The notes beneath the pieces are model-generated. The model was not told where the DNA came from. It was given only the letters and a program-made list of their open reading frames with translations, and ran no database searches. From the NCBI RefSeq assembly GCF_000820025.1, contig NZ_CDBI01000074.1, forward strand, positions 1 through 64,000: DNA of 64,000 bases. The letters are read 5' to 3'. Shown one piece after another: positions 8,516-17,757 of this stretch. Position 1 is the first letter of the stretch; each line of letters starts with the position of its first letter. The DNA comes from Aeromonas popoffii. Its GTDB lineage: Bacteria; Pseudomonadota; Gammaproteobacteria; Enterobacterales; Aeromonadaceae. A program made the position numbers and the translations under genes.

Positions 8516-9721
8516 ATGGCTGAATACAAGGTCAAATGGTTCGCAAGCGAGATGCAGGGAGCACCCAGCTTAGGGGATGACAAAGACGGCGCCCTGGCGG
8601 CGCTGCTCAAGGCGGTGCTGGTCACCGGCTTTGGCACCCTGACCATCAACGCGCTGGCTTTCGATGTCGCCAAGGGGTGGGCGGTGGCGACCTTTACCGG
8701 TGGTCATGCCTATCTGCAAGACTCAGTTGTTCAGGTCGAGGGGGGATCGCCTGCCGCCTACAACGGCGAGCATCGGGTGATGCAGATCAGCAGCACCCAG
8801 GTGTGGTTCGAGCTGGATGCCGGGGATCCGGGGGCGTCGGGGTCTGGCGCGGCCATGACCATGAAGGTGGCGCCGCTGGGTTGGACGATCACCCACGAAA
8901 GCGGGGATGGTAAGATCTTCATCGTGCGCCCCACCAATGTCAGCGAGTCGGGGAATGTCAGCCTGCGCATCGACAATAGCCCGTATAGCGGATGGGTTGG
9001 TGCATCTAACCCTGCATACCTCGCCAAGGTAGCGATGGTTGAGGATGTAGTGGATATCAATACCTACACTACGATTTTTGAGCACCGTTGGCCGTGTACC
9101 GGGCGCTACTCAAATAAGCGATGGGATGTGATTGGTGATAGTCAGCTGTTCTACTTTATTCCTGCGTATGCAGCTAGGAGTTATCAATTCATTTACTGCT
9201 TTGGCTATATCCGCTCGGTTCGACCAGGTGATCGCTATCATGCCATTTTGAATCATTACTCAACGACCAATGCTGCTGATCAGGGCAAGGCTTGGTCAAG
9301 TGGCCTTGGTGCGTACTATGGGGCATCTTGGGGGCAAGACTTCGCAAAATTTGATAGCGCAGGATACCGCGTTATTGCCAGGCCGTATCATCAATTGTTC
9401 GGTGCAACCAACTGGTTTTTAAAAGGACTTTTTACCAGGTTTGGGAATGGGTTAAACACACCGAATGGCCCAGATAATGGGTTCTATCTTTCAACAGACC
9501 CGATCATGGTATTAGAAAGCGGCAGCCATTTGAGAGGGTATTTGCCGGGTTTAGTTTGTCCATATGCGACTGTACCAGCTTGGGATAGAAAGAATTTCAA
9601 AGACCTCCCGGCACTGCCAAATAAACTGCTTCGCTTCATTCGAGCAGGGTATGAAGAACAGTGCTCCAGTGGAGACCCCATCACCATGGTCGGGTTTGAC
9701 CTTACCGGCCCATGGAGATAA
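8516..9721 (+). CDS. Phage tail protein with divergent C-terminal domain
   Basis: A 401-residue protein. The ATG at 8516 is preceded by GGAGAG, which decides this start over an earlier in-frame one. Residues 1-155 are GC-rich in codon use and may form the virion anchor. Residues 160-400 are visibly richer in A/T at third positions and in Tyr, Trp and Asn, with no match I recognise. This break resembles phage receptor-binding proteins, where a conserved N-terminus carries an exchangeable host-range domain. It lies between the large tail protein and a LamG protein. Receptor binding is inferred. Confidence 0.75.
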   Translation: MAEYKVKWFASEMQGAPSLGDDKDGALAALLKAVLVTGFGTLTINALAFDVAKGWAVATFTGGHAYLQDSVVQVEGGSPAAYNGEHRVMQISSTQVWFELDAGDPGASGSGAAMTMKVAPLGWTITHESGDGKIFIVRPTNVSESGNVSLRIDNSPYSGWVGASNPAYLAKVAMVEDVVDINTYTTIFEHRWPCTGRYSNKRWDVIGDSQLFYFIPAYAARSYQFIYCFGYIRSVRPGDRYHAILNHYSTTNAADQGKAWSSGLGAYYGASWGQDFAKFDSAGYRVIARPYHQLFGATNWFLKGLFTRFGNGLNTPNGPDNGFYLSTDPIMVLESGSHLRGYLPGLVCPYATVPAWDRKNFKDLPALPNKLLRFIRAGYEEQCSSGDPITMVGFDLTGPWR

Positions 9722-9724
9722 GTC

Positions 9725-10897
9725 ATGGCAAGCGATCAAGCATTGCGAGATCTGATCATGGCCAGCAATCCGGTGGGGTATCACCCACTGGACACCATCG
9801 CCAATCTTGGCCGGGATATATCTGTCATCGCCAATCATGGCAGCCAGAACGGCAGCTTTCGCCAGCAGGTGTTGACGTTAGCCGACATGGATATTGTGGC
9901 GACGAGTGGCGTTTCCTCTCCTTTGGTCGCTATTCCTGACCGGGTGGAGTATCGCGGTAGAACCTTCACTATGGAGTGCATCATCAGTCATAACGAGGAT
10001 GCCAACCTGGTGATTGCCGAGCGCGGTGGGGATAACCAAAACTGGTCGCTGCAAAGCATTGGGTCGGCAGCGGGGATGAGCACCCCCTCATATCAATTCG
10101 TGCTGGGGGCGAGTACGGCACCTGCAAATGGACGAGCAAGCCCCGTCCTGGCTGGCCATATGGTGTTTACCAGCGTGAACGGGGTCACCAAGATTTACCT
10201 GAACGGTGTTCCCTTGATGATAGGAGGCCCCGCAACGGGCAACGGGATCCAAGGCAATCAGGGTAATTTGCCAGTTCACCTATTTTCCCGTAACGGCTTA
10301 TATGCCACCTCTGCGGCGCTGGCCCACGTTGCTTTTTATAACCGGGAGCTGACGGCAGTAGAGCTTTCAGCCCGCCGAGATCTGTTAAATAAGCCGGTTA
10401 ACTTCAAGCTGCAACCGATGACAGCCATAGCTGCCAACCAGGAGTCGCGCAGCCAATTCCAGCTGCAAGATGTGACATGGCGCGGCGCCCCGTCGATGTA
10501 TGCGGGGCCGGTCAACCTCCAGCAACAGACCCAGTACCCGCTCTGTAAGGGACGGGACTATTTCTGGATCCGTGATGGGGGGCGCAATGTGGAGCAGGGG
10601 TTTATTGAAAGCACGGTGACCATCAGCGGGGTGGGAGTGCGGCGCCGGGTGCTCTGCTTCACCCAGGATGGCGAGCTGGTTGGCGAGACCTACAGCCGCG
10701 CATCGGATGGGGTCTATCGGTTCGATCTGCTGTGGCTGAACAAGCGTTATATGTTGGTCGCTCAGGACGACCCCGCCTTTGGCCCCGCCGACTACAACGC
10801 CGTGGCCGCCGACTATCAGGCACCGAAACCCTACCCGCCTGGCGGAGGCGTGGCGCCTGCGCCGTTCCCCATGATTGCCCCGCTCAAGAGGAAATAA
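9725..10897 (+). CDS. Phage protein with concanavalin/LamG-like domain
   Basis: A 390-residue protein starting 4 bp after the preceding stop. Residues about 60-215 fit a LamG/concanavalin-like jelly roll. The signs are YRGRTFTMECIISHNED, TKIYLNGVPL and the typical last strand and helix HVAFYNRELTAVELSARRDLL. Such domains bind carbohydrate or other surface ligands. Residues about 230-350 are beta-rich, and the tail is Pro-rich. In phage tails this domain occurs in adhesion proteins, so a role in host recognition is likely but unproven. Confidence 0.8.
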   Translation: MASDQALRDLIMASNPVGYHPLDTIANLGRDISVIANHGSQNGSFRQQVLTLADMDIVATSGVSSPLVAIPDRVEYRGRTFTMECIISHNEDANLVIAERGGDNQNWSLQSIGSAAGMSTPSYQFVLGASTAPANGRASPVLAGHMVFTSVNGVTKIYLNGVPLMIGGPATGNGIQGNQGNLPVHLFSRNGLYATSAALAHVAFYNRELTAVELSARRDLLNKPVNFKLQPMTAIAANQESRSQFQLQDVTWRGAPSMYAGPVNLQQQTQYPLCKGRDYFWIRDGGRNVEQGFIESTVTISGVGVRRRVLCFTQDGELVGETYSRASDGVYRFDLLWLNKRYMLVAQDDPAFGPADYNAVAADYQAPKPYPPGGGVAPAPFPMIAPLKRK

Positions 10898-10899
10898 CC

Positions 10900-11304
10900 A
10901 TGATCTCCTATGCCGAAGGGCTGCGCACCAGTCGCGCCCAGTTATTGGCCACGGCCATTGATACGGGCAGCGGGGCCAGTGCCAAGCTGACCATCTACAC
11001 CGGCACCAAACCGGCGCCAGGGGCGGCCATCACCGACCAGCTGGCTCTGGTGGTGCTCACGTTCAGCCACCCTTGTGCCAAGACGATCGCTGGTGGGGTG
11101 CTGACCTTGAAACCCTTGGCCGAACAGATGGCCACTGGCAGCGGCGCCCCCACCTGGGGGCGCATTATTGACCGGGATGGGGCCTTTGTGGCGGATCTCT
11201 ATGTCGGGGTGCCGGGCAGCGGCGCCGATCTGGAGCTGCCAGCAGCGGAGTTTTTTGCCGGTGCGCTGATCCGCATCAATACCGCCACCATCACTGAACC
11301 GTAA
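10900..11304 (+). CDS. Small phage tail-region protein
   Basis: A 134-residue protein. The ATG at 10900 follows AAGAGGAAA, a good ribosome site, and rejects a longer frame that overlaps the LamG gene. The central segment KLTIYTGTKPAPGAAITDQLAL is a pattern I associate with small phage proteins found near tail-fibre genes. The rest is beta-rich with Gly/Ala loops. No enzymatic motif is seen. It lies 11 bp before the next gene. Confidence 0.7.
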   Translation: MISYAEGLRTSRAQLLATAIDTGSGASAKLTIYTGTKPAPGAAITDQLALVVLTFSHPCAKTIAGGVLTLKPLAEQMATGSGAPTWGRIIDRDGAFVADLYVGVPGSGADLELPAAEFFAGALIRINTATITEP

Positions 11305-11315
11305 CCGGGGGCCCC

Positions 11316-13265
11316 ATGGCCAGAAAGGATGCGAGCTTAGAACTACGCAAGGCCAGGAACAGCACCGGCCAGCTGGAGCTGAATCAGTCTGAGGTGGTGC
11401 GGCTGGTCGGCATCCTTAACGGTACCACCATGCCGCCGCGCCTGAGCGCGTCACCAGGGCTGGTGCTGGCATCGGTATTGGCTGGCGCCCCGCATCGCAC
11501 CAGTGCTCAGCTGGGCGGTTCGGTGGTGTTGCCGGGGCGGCTGAGCAGCCATACCCATAGCCGGGGGGAACTGGTCGGCACGTTCGTCATTGAGTGCGTC
11601 ATGGCCAGCACATCCCGCGCCCCGGTACCGGTGATCGCCGGGCAGTATGACCAGAATGTATTTCGGGGCCCTGCCAGTGCAATGGGGGATGCTTGGGATC
11701 GGGCAGATAGCCATTCCCAGCACCTCAGTAGCGAATGGCAGAAGGCAGGCACCGAGCGGGCAACCAGCCACGACCGGTGGCAACAGGCAGACGCGCATCA
11801 GCAGCAGGTGGCCGAGTTGGGCGAGCAGATGCCCCAGACGTTCATGGCCAATCAACAGGGCTTTGCCGAGGGGCTGCCGGTCAGCCAGCAGAACCGCCAG
11901 GGCTATGACAGCCTGGCCGCTGGCCATGTGGCGAATCAGTCCCTGTGGGTTGAGGCTGCGCCGGTTGGCAGCTGGCGCCTGGTCGGGTTCACCAACCCGT
12001 CGCGCTTTGACAAGGTCTGGCAGGCTGACCAGTGGCAAGAGGGCATCCCCATCGGTAAGGGGGTGGCCGCTCAAGCCTGGCACCACGGCAAGCCGCTGAT
12101 AGAGGGCTGGCGTGATGGCTGGGATGAGGCCATCACGCCCACCTGGGGCAAGACGCCGCCGCCAGAACCACCCAAGCCACCCATTCGCCCCGATAAGCGG
12201 GTGCTGCGCCTGGCGTTCGGGCGCAAGCGCGACACGGCAGAGCTGGAGTTTGTCTGGCAGGGCAGTGATGCGGCAATCGTCATTCCAACCCGGAGGGTTT
12301 ATCTGGTGAGCAATACAGCGGAGATTGTGCGGGTACGCGATGGTCTCGATATCCCAGCTACCGCGGTGAGTATCGAGCTCGATACAGACTCCTGGGCGTG
12401 GCAGTTTAGTGCTCAGATCCCCCGTATTGCGGCGGCTGCGTTGACCGATGAGGAAGAGGTCAGCATTCATATCAACGGTCAGCAATGGGACTGCGTGTGC
12501 GATGGCTGGCAATCGAGCCAGAGCTTTGGTCGTGAGTCGGCAACGCTGACGGGACGCTCTCGCACCGCTTATCTGTCTCCGACCCATGTATTGGCGCAGG
12601 CGGTGAGTGAGCGCGCTGCCGCGACCATGGCCCAGCTGGCGGCCGCCGTCTTGCCTGTTGGTTGGACGCTGGATTGGCAAGCGGCTGACTGGTTGGTGCC
12701 TGCCGGGTTCTTTAGCCTGGATAACCAGACCCCGATCGAGGTGGTCAGGTACCTGGCCGAGGCGGCCGGTGGCTTTGTGCTGCCACACCAGCGCACCCGT
12801 CATCTGGTCATCAAGCCACGTTATCCCACAGTGCCGTGGCAGCTCGATACTGCTCAGGCCGATGTGGCGATCCCCCGCGCCATCATTACCACCCTGGGCA
12901 GTGACTTCCAGCCGGGTCATGCCGCCAACGGGATCTGGGTCAGCGGTGGCCACCAGGGCATCAGTGCGCGGGTGGTACGCCAGGGGACGGCTGGCGAACA
13001 GCAAGCGCCGACTATTACCCACCCGCTGGTATGTGATGTGACGGCAGCCCGTGCCCAAGGTGTGGTGGGGCTGGCCAAGACCATGCCTAAGCGTACCCAG
13101 ACCATCGAGCTGCCGTTGTCTGCCGATACCGGTTTGATCTTACCGGGCGCTCTGCTCGCCGTGGACGGTTGGAAGGGTTACAACCGGGGCATCAGGGTCT
13201 CTGCTGCGCTGCAGAATCGGGCCATGACGGTACGCCAGCAACTGAGTGTGGAGCGATTTGTATGA
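11316..13265 (+). CDS. Phage tail-tip/baseplate-like protein
   Basis: A 649-residue protein. Residues about 1-110 are Ser/Gly/Leu-rich. Residues about 110-270 are rich in Gln, Trp and His in an irregular helical arrangement (for example WQQADAHQQQVAELGEQM), and a Pro-rich hinge follows (TPPPEPPKPPIRPDKR). The C-terminal half (about 290-649) is beta-rich and resembles central tail-hub proteins in layout, ending with a strand LPLSADTGLILPGALLAV. Assignment rests on position near the end of the tail operon and on layout. It overlaps the next gene by four bases. Confidence 0.65.
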   Translation: MARKDASLELRKARNSTGQLELNQSEVVRLVGILNGTTMPPRLSASPGLVLASVLAGAPHRTSAQLGGSVVLPGRLSSHTHSRGELVGTFVIECVMASTSRAPVPVIAGQYDQNVFRGPASAMGDAWDRADSHSQHLSSEWQKAGTERATSHDRWQQADAHQQQVAELGEQMPQTFMANQQGFAEGLPVSQQNRQGYDSLAAGHVANQSLWVEAAPVGSWRLVGFTNPSRFDKVWQADQWQEGIPIGKGVAAQAWHHGKPLIEGWRDGWDEAITPTWGKTPPPEPPKPPIRPDKRVLRLAFGRKRDTAELEFVWQGSDAAIVIPTRRVYLVSNTAEIVRVRDGLDIPATAVSIELDTDSWAWQFSAQIPRIAAAALTDEEEVSIHINGQQWDCVCDGWQSSQSFGRESATLTGRSRTAYLSPTHVLAQAVSERAAATMAQLAAAVLPVGWTLDWQAADWLVPAGFFSLDNQTPIEVVRYLAEAAGGFVLPHQRTRHLVIKPRYPTVPWQLDTAQADVAIPRAIITTLGSDFQPGHAANGIWVSGGHQGISARVVRQGTAGEQQAPTITHPLVCDVTAARAQGVVGLAKTMPKRTQTIELPLSADTGLILPGALLAVDGWKGYNRGIRVSAALQNRAMTVRQQLSVERFV

Positions 13266-13486
13266 ACCTGTTTAAGCGATTCCTGGAGCTAGTGCCCGGC
13301 GCCGATCCGCTGTTGGTTGGAACCGTGACCGCAGTAGGTACCACAACGACCACTCTTAGTTCGTTGGCGGGTGGGACGGTCACAGTACGGGGCACTGGGG
13401 TAGCCGTCGGCAAGAAGGCGTTTTACAGGGGAGGGGAGCTGGCAGGAGAGGCGCCGGATTTACCGACCTATGAGATAGAGGTTTAA
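13262..13486 (+). CDS. Last small protein of the prophage
   Basis: A 74-residue protein whose ATG overlaps the preceding stop (ATGA). It is mostly Thr/Val/Gly-rich beta strand (GTVTAVGTTTTTLSSLAGG) with no cysteine or membrane segment. It is the final gene before the hairpins at the prophage end, possibly a tail-tip accessory. Function unknown. Confidence 0.65.
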   Translation: MNLFKRFLELVPGADPLLVGTVTAVGTTTTTLSSLAGGTVTVRGTGVAVGKKAFYRGGELAGEAPDLPTYEIEV

Positions 13487-13487
13487 T

Positions 13488-13592
13488 GCCGGTTTAACCG
13501 GCTTATCAAATTCAGTGATTGCGGTGCCATCAAGTTTGATAAACTACTGAGCTGGTAGTTTCTCATTTTCCCCGTAACTCTTTTTCATTTTC
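13488..13592 (+). repeat. Hairpins and direct repeats at the prophage right end
   Basis: Three inverted repeats follow the last phage gene: a 7-1-7 palindrome (13488-13502), TTATCAAA paired with TTTGATAA (13503-13510 and 13535-13542), and AAACTAC paired with GTAGTTT (13541-13547 and 13555-13561). Then come TTTCTCATTTTC (13559-13570) and TTTTTCATTTTC (13581-13592), matching 11 of 12 bases, 22 bp apart. The hairpins may terminate phage transcription. The direct repeats may be recombinase or transposase sites. Confidence 0.5.
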
Positions 13593-13928
13593 GGCGGCGG
13601 GCTACACCTGATGCTGTTTGCCCTCGGTATCCGCCTGATGGAAGGGGAGCTTGACCACCTGGGGCTCGCCCTCAAGTGCAACCTGCTCTACCTGTTGGCG
13701 GGCGGCGTCTCGCTCTGGCTGGCGGTCTGGTTGCTGCCGTTGCAGGCGGAGTGGATCCCGCTGCTGATGCTGTCGGTGGCGCTGCCCCCTGCGGTGCTCA
13801 ACTACATGCTGTGCGAGCAGTACCAGTGCCAGCCCGAGAAGGTGGCCAGTATCGTGCTCGGCGGCAATGCGCTCTCGGTCGTGGTGATCCCGTTGGCGGT
13901 CTGGCTGGCCCTGCATCTGAGCGGTTGA
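13593..13928 (+). pseudogene. AEC-family transporter, 3' remnant
   Basis: About 105 residues matching the last four membrane helices of auxin-efflux-carrier (AEC) family permeases. The characteristic parts are LMLFALGIRLMEG, then a Pro-Pro motif in VALPPAVLNYMLCEQY and a final helix ALSVVVIPLAVWLAL. Full AEC proteins are about 310 residues, so the first two-thirds are missing. The frame remains open upstream only to a TAA near 13578, inside the prophage-end sequence. The gene was evidently interrupted by the prophage. The 5' part should lie at the left end of the prophage, outside this window. Confidence 0.8.
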
Positions 13929-13945
13929 CCCTGTGTTGCTTGCAA

Positions 13946-13963
13946 GGACGCCTGCTGGCGTCC
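13946..13963 (+). terminator. Possible terminator hairpin after the AEC remnant
   Basis: A seven-base stem, GGACGCC paired with GGCGTCC around TGCT, lies 18 bp after the AEC stop codon. No T run follows directly, so intrinsic termination would be weak. Confidence 0.4.
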
Positions 13964-14135
13964 CTGGCTTGCTCCTTCGCTCTTATTTTCCCCTGTCTGC
14001 GCCAGCTCTCACTCCCGGCAGAGGGGGAGTGCAAGTTCCCTTTTCGTGATCCTCGGCGAAGTTGCTGCCGTCGAATTGGCATAGTATCTGGCCAGCATGA
14101 ATCCCACCCTGGGTGGGAGCCAAGGGATTAACAGC

Positions 14136-16028
14136 ATGATGTCCGTCAGTAACCAATGTTTGTTGATGCAGATCCAGCCCACCATCTTGCGCTTTGCCAA
14201 GATGCTGGCCAGCGTGCTGCAACTGGAAGTGGAAATCGTCGACGCCAACATGGTGCGGGTGGCGGGAACCGGCCCTTACGGCACGTTTTTCGGCCGCCAG
14301 CTGGAGGGAGACTCCCGCCTGTTGCGCTACGTGATCGAACACCAGAGCGAGAAGATAGTCACCCACACCAGCGAGGATCCTGTCTGTGAGGGGTGCAGCT
14401 GCAAGGATAGCTGCCGGGAACGCGCCTTCCTCGGGGTGCCCATCATGGTGGAGGAGACCTGCATCGGGGTCATCAGCCTGGTGGCCTTCAACGCCGAGCA
14501 GCAGGCCCGCCTCAATAACAATCTGCAGGAGGTGTGCGACTATGTGCAGCATATCTCCAGCATCTTCGTGGCCAAGCTGCTCGATTCCCGTGGCTTGTCA
14601 GACGGGGTCAACAAGGTGTTCCTGACCCTGATGAGTCACATGGATCAGGGGTGCCTGCTGCTCGACGAGAAGAGCCAGCTGCGCTATGCCAACGAGGTGG
14701 CGCTCAAGCAGCTCAACTGCCAGCAAGAGCAGTTGCTGGGGCGCGAGATTGGCGTGCGTCCGCTCACCTTCGCCCAGCAGGGGCTGACCGGGCACATGCA
14801 GCACATCATCACACTGGCTGATCGCCAGGAGCTCATCATAGGCCAGCTGCACCATGTGCAGGGCCAGCAGCTGTTTCTGATGGCGTTTCACCAGTCCCAC
14901 CCGGCCCTGAGCCAACCGCTGGAGCCGGACGAGGGCATGGCGCTGCTGATCGGCGAAAGCAAGCCGATGCGGGCGTTGAAAAAACTGCTCCATCGCATCG
15001 CCCTGAGCCCCTCCAGCGTGCTGATCTGCGGTGAGAGCGGCACCGGCAAGGAGGTGGTGGCCCGCGCCATTCACCGCCTCAGCCCTCGCCATGACAAGCC
15101 TTTCATCGCCATCAACTGCGCCGCCATTCCGGAGCAACTGCTGGAGAGTGAGCTGTTTGGTTACGTGAAAGGGGCCTTCACCGGCGCTTCCAGTGGCGGC
15201 AAGCAGGGGCTGATCCAGGCTGCCCATCAGGGCACCCTGTTTCTCGACGAGATAGGGGACATGCCGCTCACCATGCAGGCCAAACTGCTGCGGGTGCTGG
15301 AGCTGCGGGAAGTGACGCCGATAGGCGCCAGCCGCCCCGTGCCGGTGGACATTCGCATCATAGCCGCGACCCACCAGCATCTGGAGCAGTACATTGCCGA
15401 GGGCAAGTTTCGCGAAGACCTCTTCTATCGTCTCAACGTCATCCCCATCCACCTGCCGCCGCTGCGTGAGCGGGCAGGGGATGTGGCGCTGCTGACCCAC
15501 TACTTCCTCAACTTGCACACCAGCCGCATTGGCCTCATCTATCCGGGGCTGAGCCCGGAGGTGATGGGCCTGCTTGAGGGATATCGCTGGCCCGGCAACG
15601 TGCGCGAGCTCAGCAACCTCATCGAATACCTGGTCAACGTGGTGCAGGCGGGGGAGGTGATCGAGAGCATACTCCTGCCCCCCAACATATTGCGCAACCA
15701 GCACCGTGATACAGAGGCGATATCTGAGGATTTGCAGCAGCCCTCCCATCTTTTGCACAATCAATGGCCCGGCGCCGGGGAGAACCCGGTGGCTGCGGGT
15801 CGTCCCGCGCCGGCCACGGCCTCTCCCGCCATGGCTGAAACCGGCCCGTCCGAGCGTAGCCGGGAGCTGCCTCTCGGGGAAAACGGGCTGGAAAGCATGG
15901 AGAAGCAGGCAATAGAGGAGACCTTGCTGCGCCTTGGCAACAAGAAGCTGGCTGCCCAGGCGCTGGGCATTGGAATTGCGACCCTCTATCGCAAGATCAA
16001 GAAGTACGAGATCGCCGTGCAAGCTTGA
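14136..16028 (+). CDS. ygeV: Sigma-54 dependent activator of the purine catabolism island
   Basis: A 630-residue regulator colinear with E. coli YgeV. The N-terminal part (about 1-170) is a GAF-like sensor with a cysteine group ([10 protein letters not shown] near residue 85), possibly a metal or redox site. A PAS-like segment follows (about 180-270), then the AAA+ sigma-54 interaction domain (about 280-510) with Walker A GESGTGKE near 299, the sigma-54 contact motif GAFTGA near 346 and Walker B LFLDEIGD near 367. A Fis-type helix-turn-helix closes the protein (about 590-630). I chose ATG 14136, since the next residues match YgeV and an AAGGGA precedes it; ATG 14097 is possible. A GC-rich hairpin (14102-14117) lies just upstream. 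The divergence from the ygeW promoter region and the motifs there indicate it controls the island. Confidence 0.93.
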   Translation: MMSVSNQCLLMQIQPTILRFAKMLASVLQLEVEIVDANMVRVAGTGPYGTFFGRQLEGDSRLLRYVIEHQSEKIVTHTSEDPVCEGCSCKDSCRERAFLGVPIMVEETCIGVISLVAFNAEQQARLNNNLQEVCDYVQHISSIFVAKLLDSRGLSDGVNKVFLTLMSHMDQGCLLLDEKSQLRYANEVALKQLNCQQEQLLGREIGVRPLTFAQQGLTGHMQHIITLADRQELIIGQLHHVQGQQLFLMAFHQSHPALSQPLEPDEGMALLIGESKPMRALKKLLHRIALSPSSVLICGESGTGKEVVARAIHRLSPRHDKPFIAINCAAIPEQLLESELFGYVKGAFTGASSGGKQGLIQAAHQGTLFLDEIGDMPLTMQAKLLRVLELREVTPIGASRPVPVDIRIIAATHQHLEQYIAEGKFREDLFYRLNVIPIHLPPLRERAGDVALLTHYFLNLHTSRIGLIYPGLSPEVMGLLEGYRWPGNVRELSNLIEYLVNVVQAGEVIESILLPPNILRNQHRDTEAISEDLQQPSHLLHNQWPGAGENPVAAGRPAPATASPAMAETGPSERSRELPLGENGLESMEKQAIEETLLRLGNKKLAAQALGIGIATLYRKIKKYEIAVQA

Positions 16029-16096
16029 TCCTCACACCGCCGCTGGTCGCAAGCGGCGGTTTGCTCGCAGATAATGGCTGCGTCTGGGGCACGGCC

Positions 16097-16172
16097 ATTA
16101 TCATTATGATAATTTACCCACCTTGCCTATCAATTCGCTGCCCGTATCTGATAGCCAGGGTGATAATTATCA
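16097..16172. promoter_or_regulatory. Two palindromic sites, probable YgeV enhancer
   Basis: A perfect 8-1-8 palindrome, ATTATCATTATGATAAT (16097-16113), and a perfect 12-bp palindrome, TGATAATTATCA (16161-16172), share the half-site ATTATCA. They lie 224 and 160 bp upstream of the sigma-54 promoter of ygeW, a normal distance for enhancer-bound activators. Similar sites recur before ygfK and xdhA. Confidence 0.65.
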
Positions 16173-16320
16173 GCGCATATCCTGGCACTATTTTAAATGT
16201 CACTGAGGTGTGCCGGCATTTATCGTGAAAGTGCCCCCCAGTATGTCTAAATGGCGCTCTCCTGTGCGCTGGCGCACATCTATTTTCCTGTTTTTCGTTA
16301 TTCCTCCTGAAATACCGCAT

Positions 16321-16336
16321 TGGCACGCTTATTGAT
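16321..16336 (+). promoter_or_regulatory. Sigma-54 promoter of ygeW operon
   Basis: TGGCAC, five bases, then TTGAT. This matches the -24/-12 consensus TGGCAC-N5-TTGCW except A for C in the -12 GC. It is about 110 bp upstream of the ygeW start, and the gene before it encodes a sigma-54 activator. Confidence 0.7.
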
Positions 16337-16444
16337 TGCTTTTATTTGACGCTGACCGATGAACTCACCCAATGACCCTATTTTCGGTGACCTTGTGAGT
16401 GGAAGGGGAGCAATCCATATCTCATCAACAGATTGGGGCTAACG

Positions 16445-17632
16445 ATGAAAGCAGTGAACCAGTTAATCAAAGAGATCAATGAGCTCAAATCCAACCTGCA
16501 TGAAAAGGACTTTCTGCTGACCTGGGAGCAGACCCCCCAGGAGCTGGCGCTGGTCCTCAAGCTGGCCGAGGCCCTCAAGGGGCTACGGGCCGAGAACATC
16601 GCCACCAGGCTGTTCAATACCGGCCTGGGTATCTCGGTGTTTCGTGACAACTCGACCCGTACCCGTTTCTCCTATGCTTCGGCCCTGAACCTGCTTGGCC
16701 TCACCCAGCAGGATCTGGACGAGGGCAAATCCCAGATTGCCCACGGCGAGACGGTGCGTGAAACCGCCAACATGATCTCGTTTTGCGCCGATGCCATCGG
16801 TATTCGCGATGACATGTATCTGGGGGCGGGCAACGCCTACATGCGTGAAGTGGGTGCGGCACTGGACGAAGGGTTCGAGAAGGGGGTGCTGCCCCAGCGC
16901 CCGGCCCTGGTCAACCTGCAGTGCGACATTGATCACCCGACCCAGTCCATGGCTGATCTCGCCTGGCTGCAGGAGCACTTCGGCAGCCTGGAGAGCCTCA
17001 AAGGCAAGAAAATTGCCATGACCTGGGCCTACTCCCCGAGCTACGGCAAGCCGCTCTCCGTGCCCCAGGGCATCATAGGGCTGATGACCCGCTTCGGCAT
17101 GGACGTGACCCTGGCGCATCCCGAAGGGTATGACCTGATCCCGGACGTGATCGCGGTGGCCCATGAGAACGCCAAGGCCTCCGGCGGCAGTTTCCGTCAG
17201 GTCACCTCCATGGAAGAGGCGTTCAAGGACGCCGATATCGTCTATCCCAAGTCCTGGGCTCCCTACAAGGTGATGGAGCAGCGCACCGAGCTGCTGCGGG
17301 CCAACGACCACGCCGGCCTCAAAGAGCTGGAGAAACACTGTCTGGAGCAGAACGCCAAGCACAAGGATTGGCACTGCACCGAGGAGATGATGGCCCTTAC
17401 CAAGGGTGGCGAAGCGCTCTATATGCACTGCCTGCCCGCCGATATTTCCGGCGTTTCCTGTCAGGCGGGCGAGGTGAGCGAAGGGGTATTCGAGAAATAC
17501 CGCATCGCTACTTATAAAGAGGCGAGCTGGAAGCCCTATATTATCGCCGCCATGATAGTTGCCCGTAAATTCTCGGCGCCGGGCGCCGCGCTTGAGGGCT
17601 TGCTCAAAGAGGCGCAGAAGCGCGTCAAATAA
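16445..17632 (+). CDS. ygeW: Knotted transcarbamylase YgeW
   Basis: A 395-residue protein, the length of E. coli YgeW, belonging to the aspartate/ornithine carbamoyltransferase superfamily. The carbamoyl-phosphate loop is FRDNSTRTRFSYAS (about 67-80), with a second signature DIDHPTQSMADL (about 163-174) in place of the usual HPxQ. The HCLPAD motif (about 328-333) is present. Its natural substrate is not firmly known; work on the cluster suggests it releases carbamoyl phosphate from a ureido intermediate of purine breakdown, which YqeA would use to make ATP. The start ATG 16445 is downstream of the sigma-54 promoter, with GGGG as a weak ribosome site. Confidence 0.93.
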   Translation: MKAVNQLIKEINELKSNLHEKDFLLTWEQTPQELALVLKLAEALKGLRAENIATRLFNTGLGISVFRDNSTRTRFSYASALNLLGLTQQDLDEGKSQIAHGETVRETANMISFCADAIGIRDDMYLGAGNAYMREVGAALDEGFEKGVLPQRPALVNLQCDIDHPTQSMADLAWLQEHFGSLESLKGKKIAMTWAYSPSYGKPLSVPQGIIGLMTRFGMDVTLAHPEGYDLIPDVIAVAHENAKASGGSFRQVTSMEEAFKDADIVYPKSWAPYKVMEQRTELLRANDHAGLKELEKHCLEQNAKHKDWHCTEEMMALTKGGEALYMHCLPADISGVSCQAGEVSEGVFEKYRIATYKEASWKPYIIAAMIVARKFSAPGAALEGLLKEAQKRVK

Positions 17633-17638
17633 TGGTTG

Positions 17639-17669
17639 GGCCGGGCCGGGAACATTTTCCCGCCCGGCC
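17639..17669 (+). other. Strong hairpin between ygeW and ygeX
   Basis: GGCCGGGC pairs with GCCCGGCC, continued by GGGAA/TTCCC after one bulged C, around a short loop. There is no T run, so it more likely stabilises or partially attenuates the transcript than fully terminates it. An ATTATCA follows at 17684. Confidence 0.5.
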
Positions 17670-17757
17670 ATCATGGCGAAATTATTATCACGAGTTCTCT
17701 CCCCGGGGCTCATTTTAATCAATGTCCCTCGGCGAGATGACTCTCTGTGAGGTATTC

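Larger units (their letters stand above)
1684..13592 (+). mobile_element. Prophage, tail module and right end
   Basis: Eight rightward genes with tight or overlapping ATGA junctions run from a tape measure protein to a 74-residue protein. They end in hairpins and direct repeats next to a host AEC transporter gene that lacks its 5' two-thirds. No sheath, integrase, lysis or head gene is visible; these, if present, lie left of the window or were lost. A contractile tail is not indicated, so a siphovirus-like tail is most likely. The exact right end is inferred at about 13592, after two 12-bp repeats 22 bp apart. That arrangement resembles the transposase sites at the ends of transposable (Mu/D3112-type) phages but does not prove one. 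Confidence 0.75.

Noticed and set aside
11451-13058. A 535-codon minus-strand frame opposite the tail-tip gene
   Set aside because: It opposes a phage gene that has proper overlaps with its neighbours; no motif or start signal.
13593-13928. The 105-codon frame as an intact small membrane protein
   Set aside because: Its four helices match only the C-terminal part of AEC permeases, and it starts at the prophage joint.
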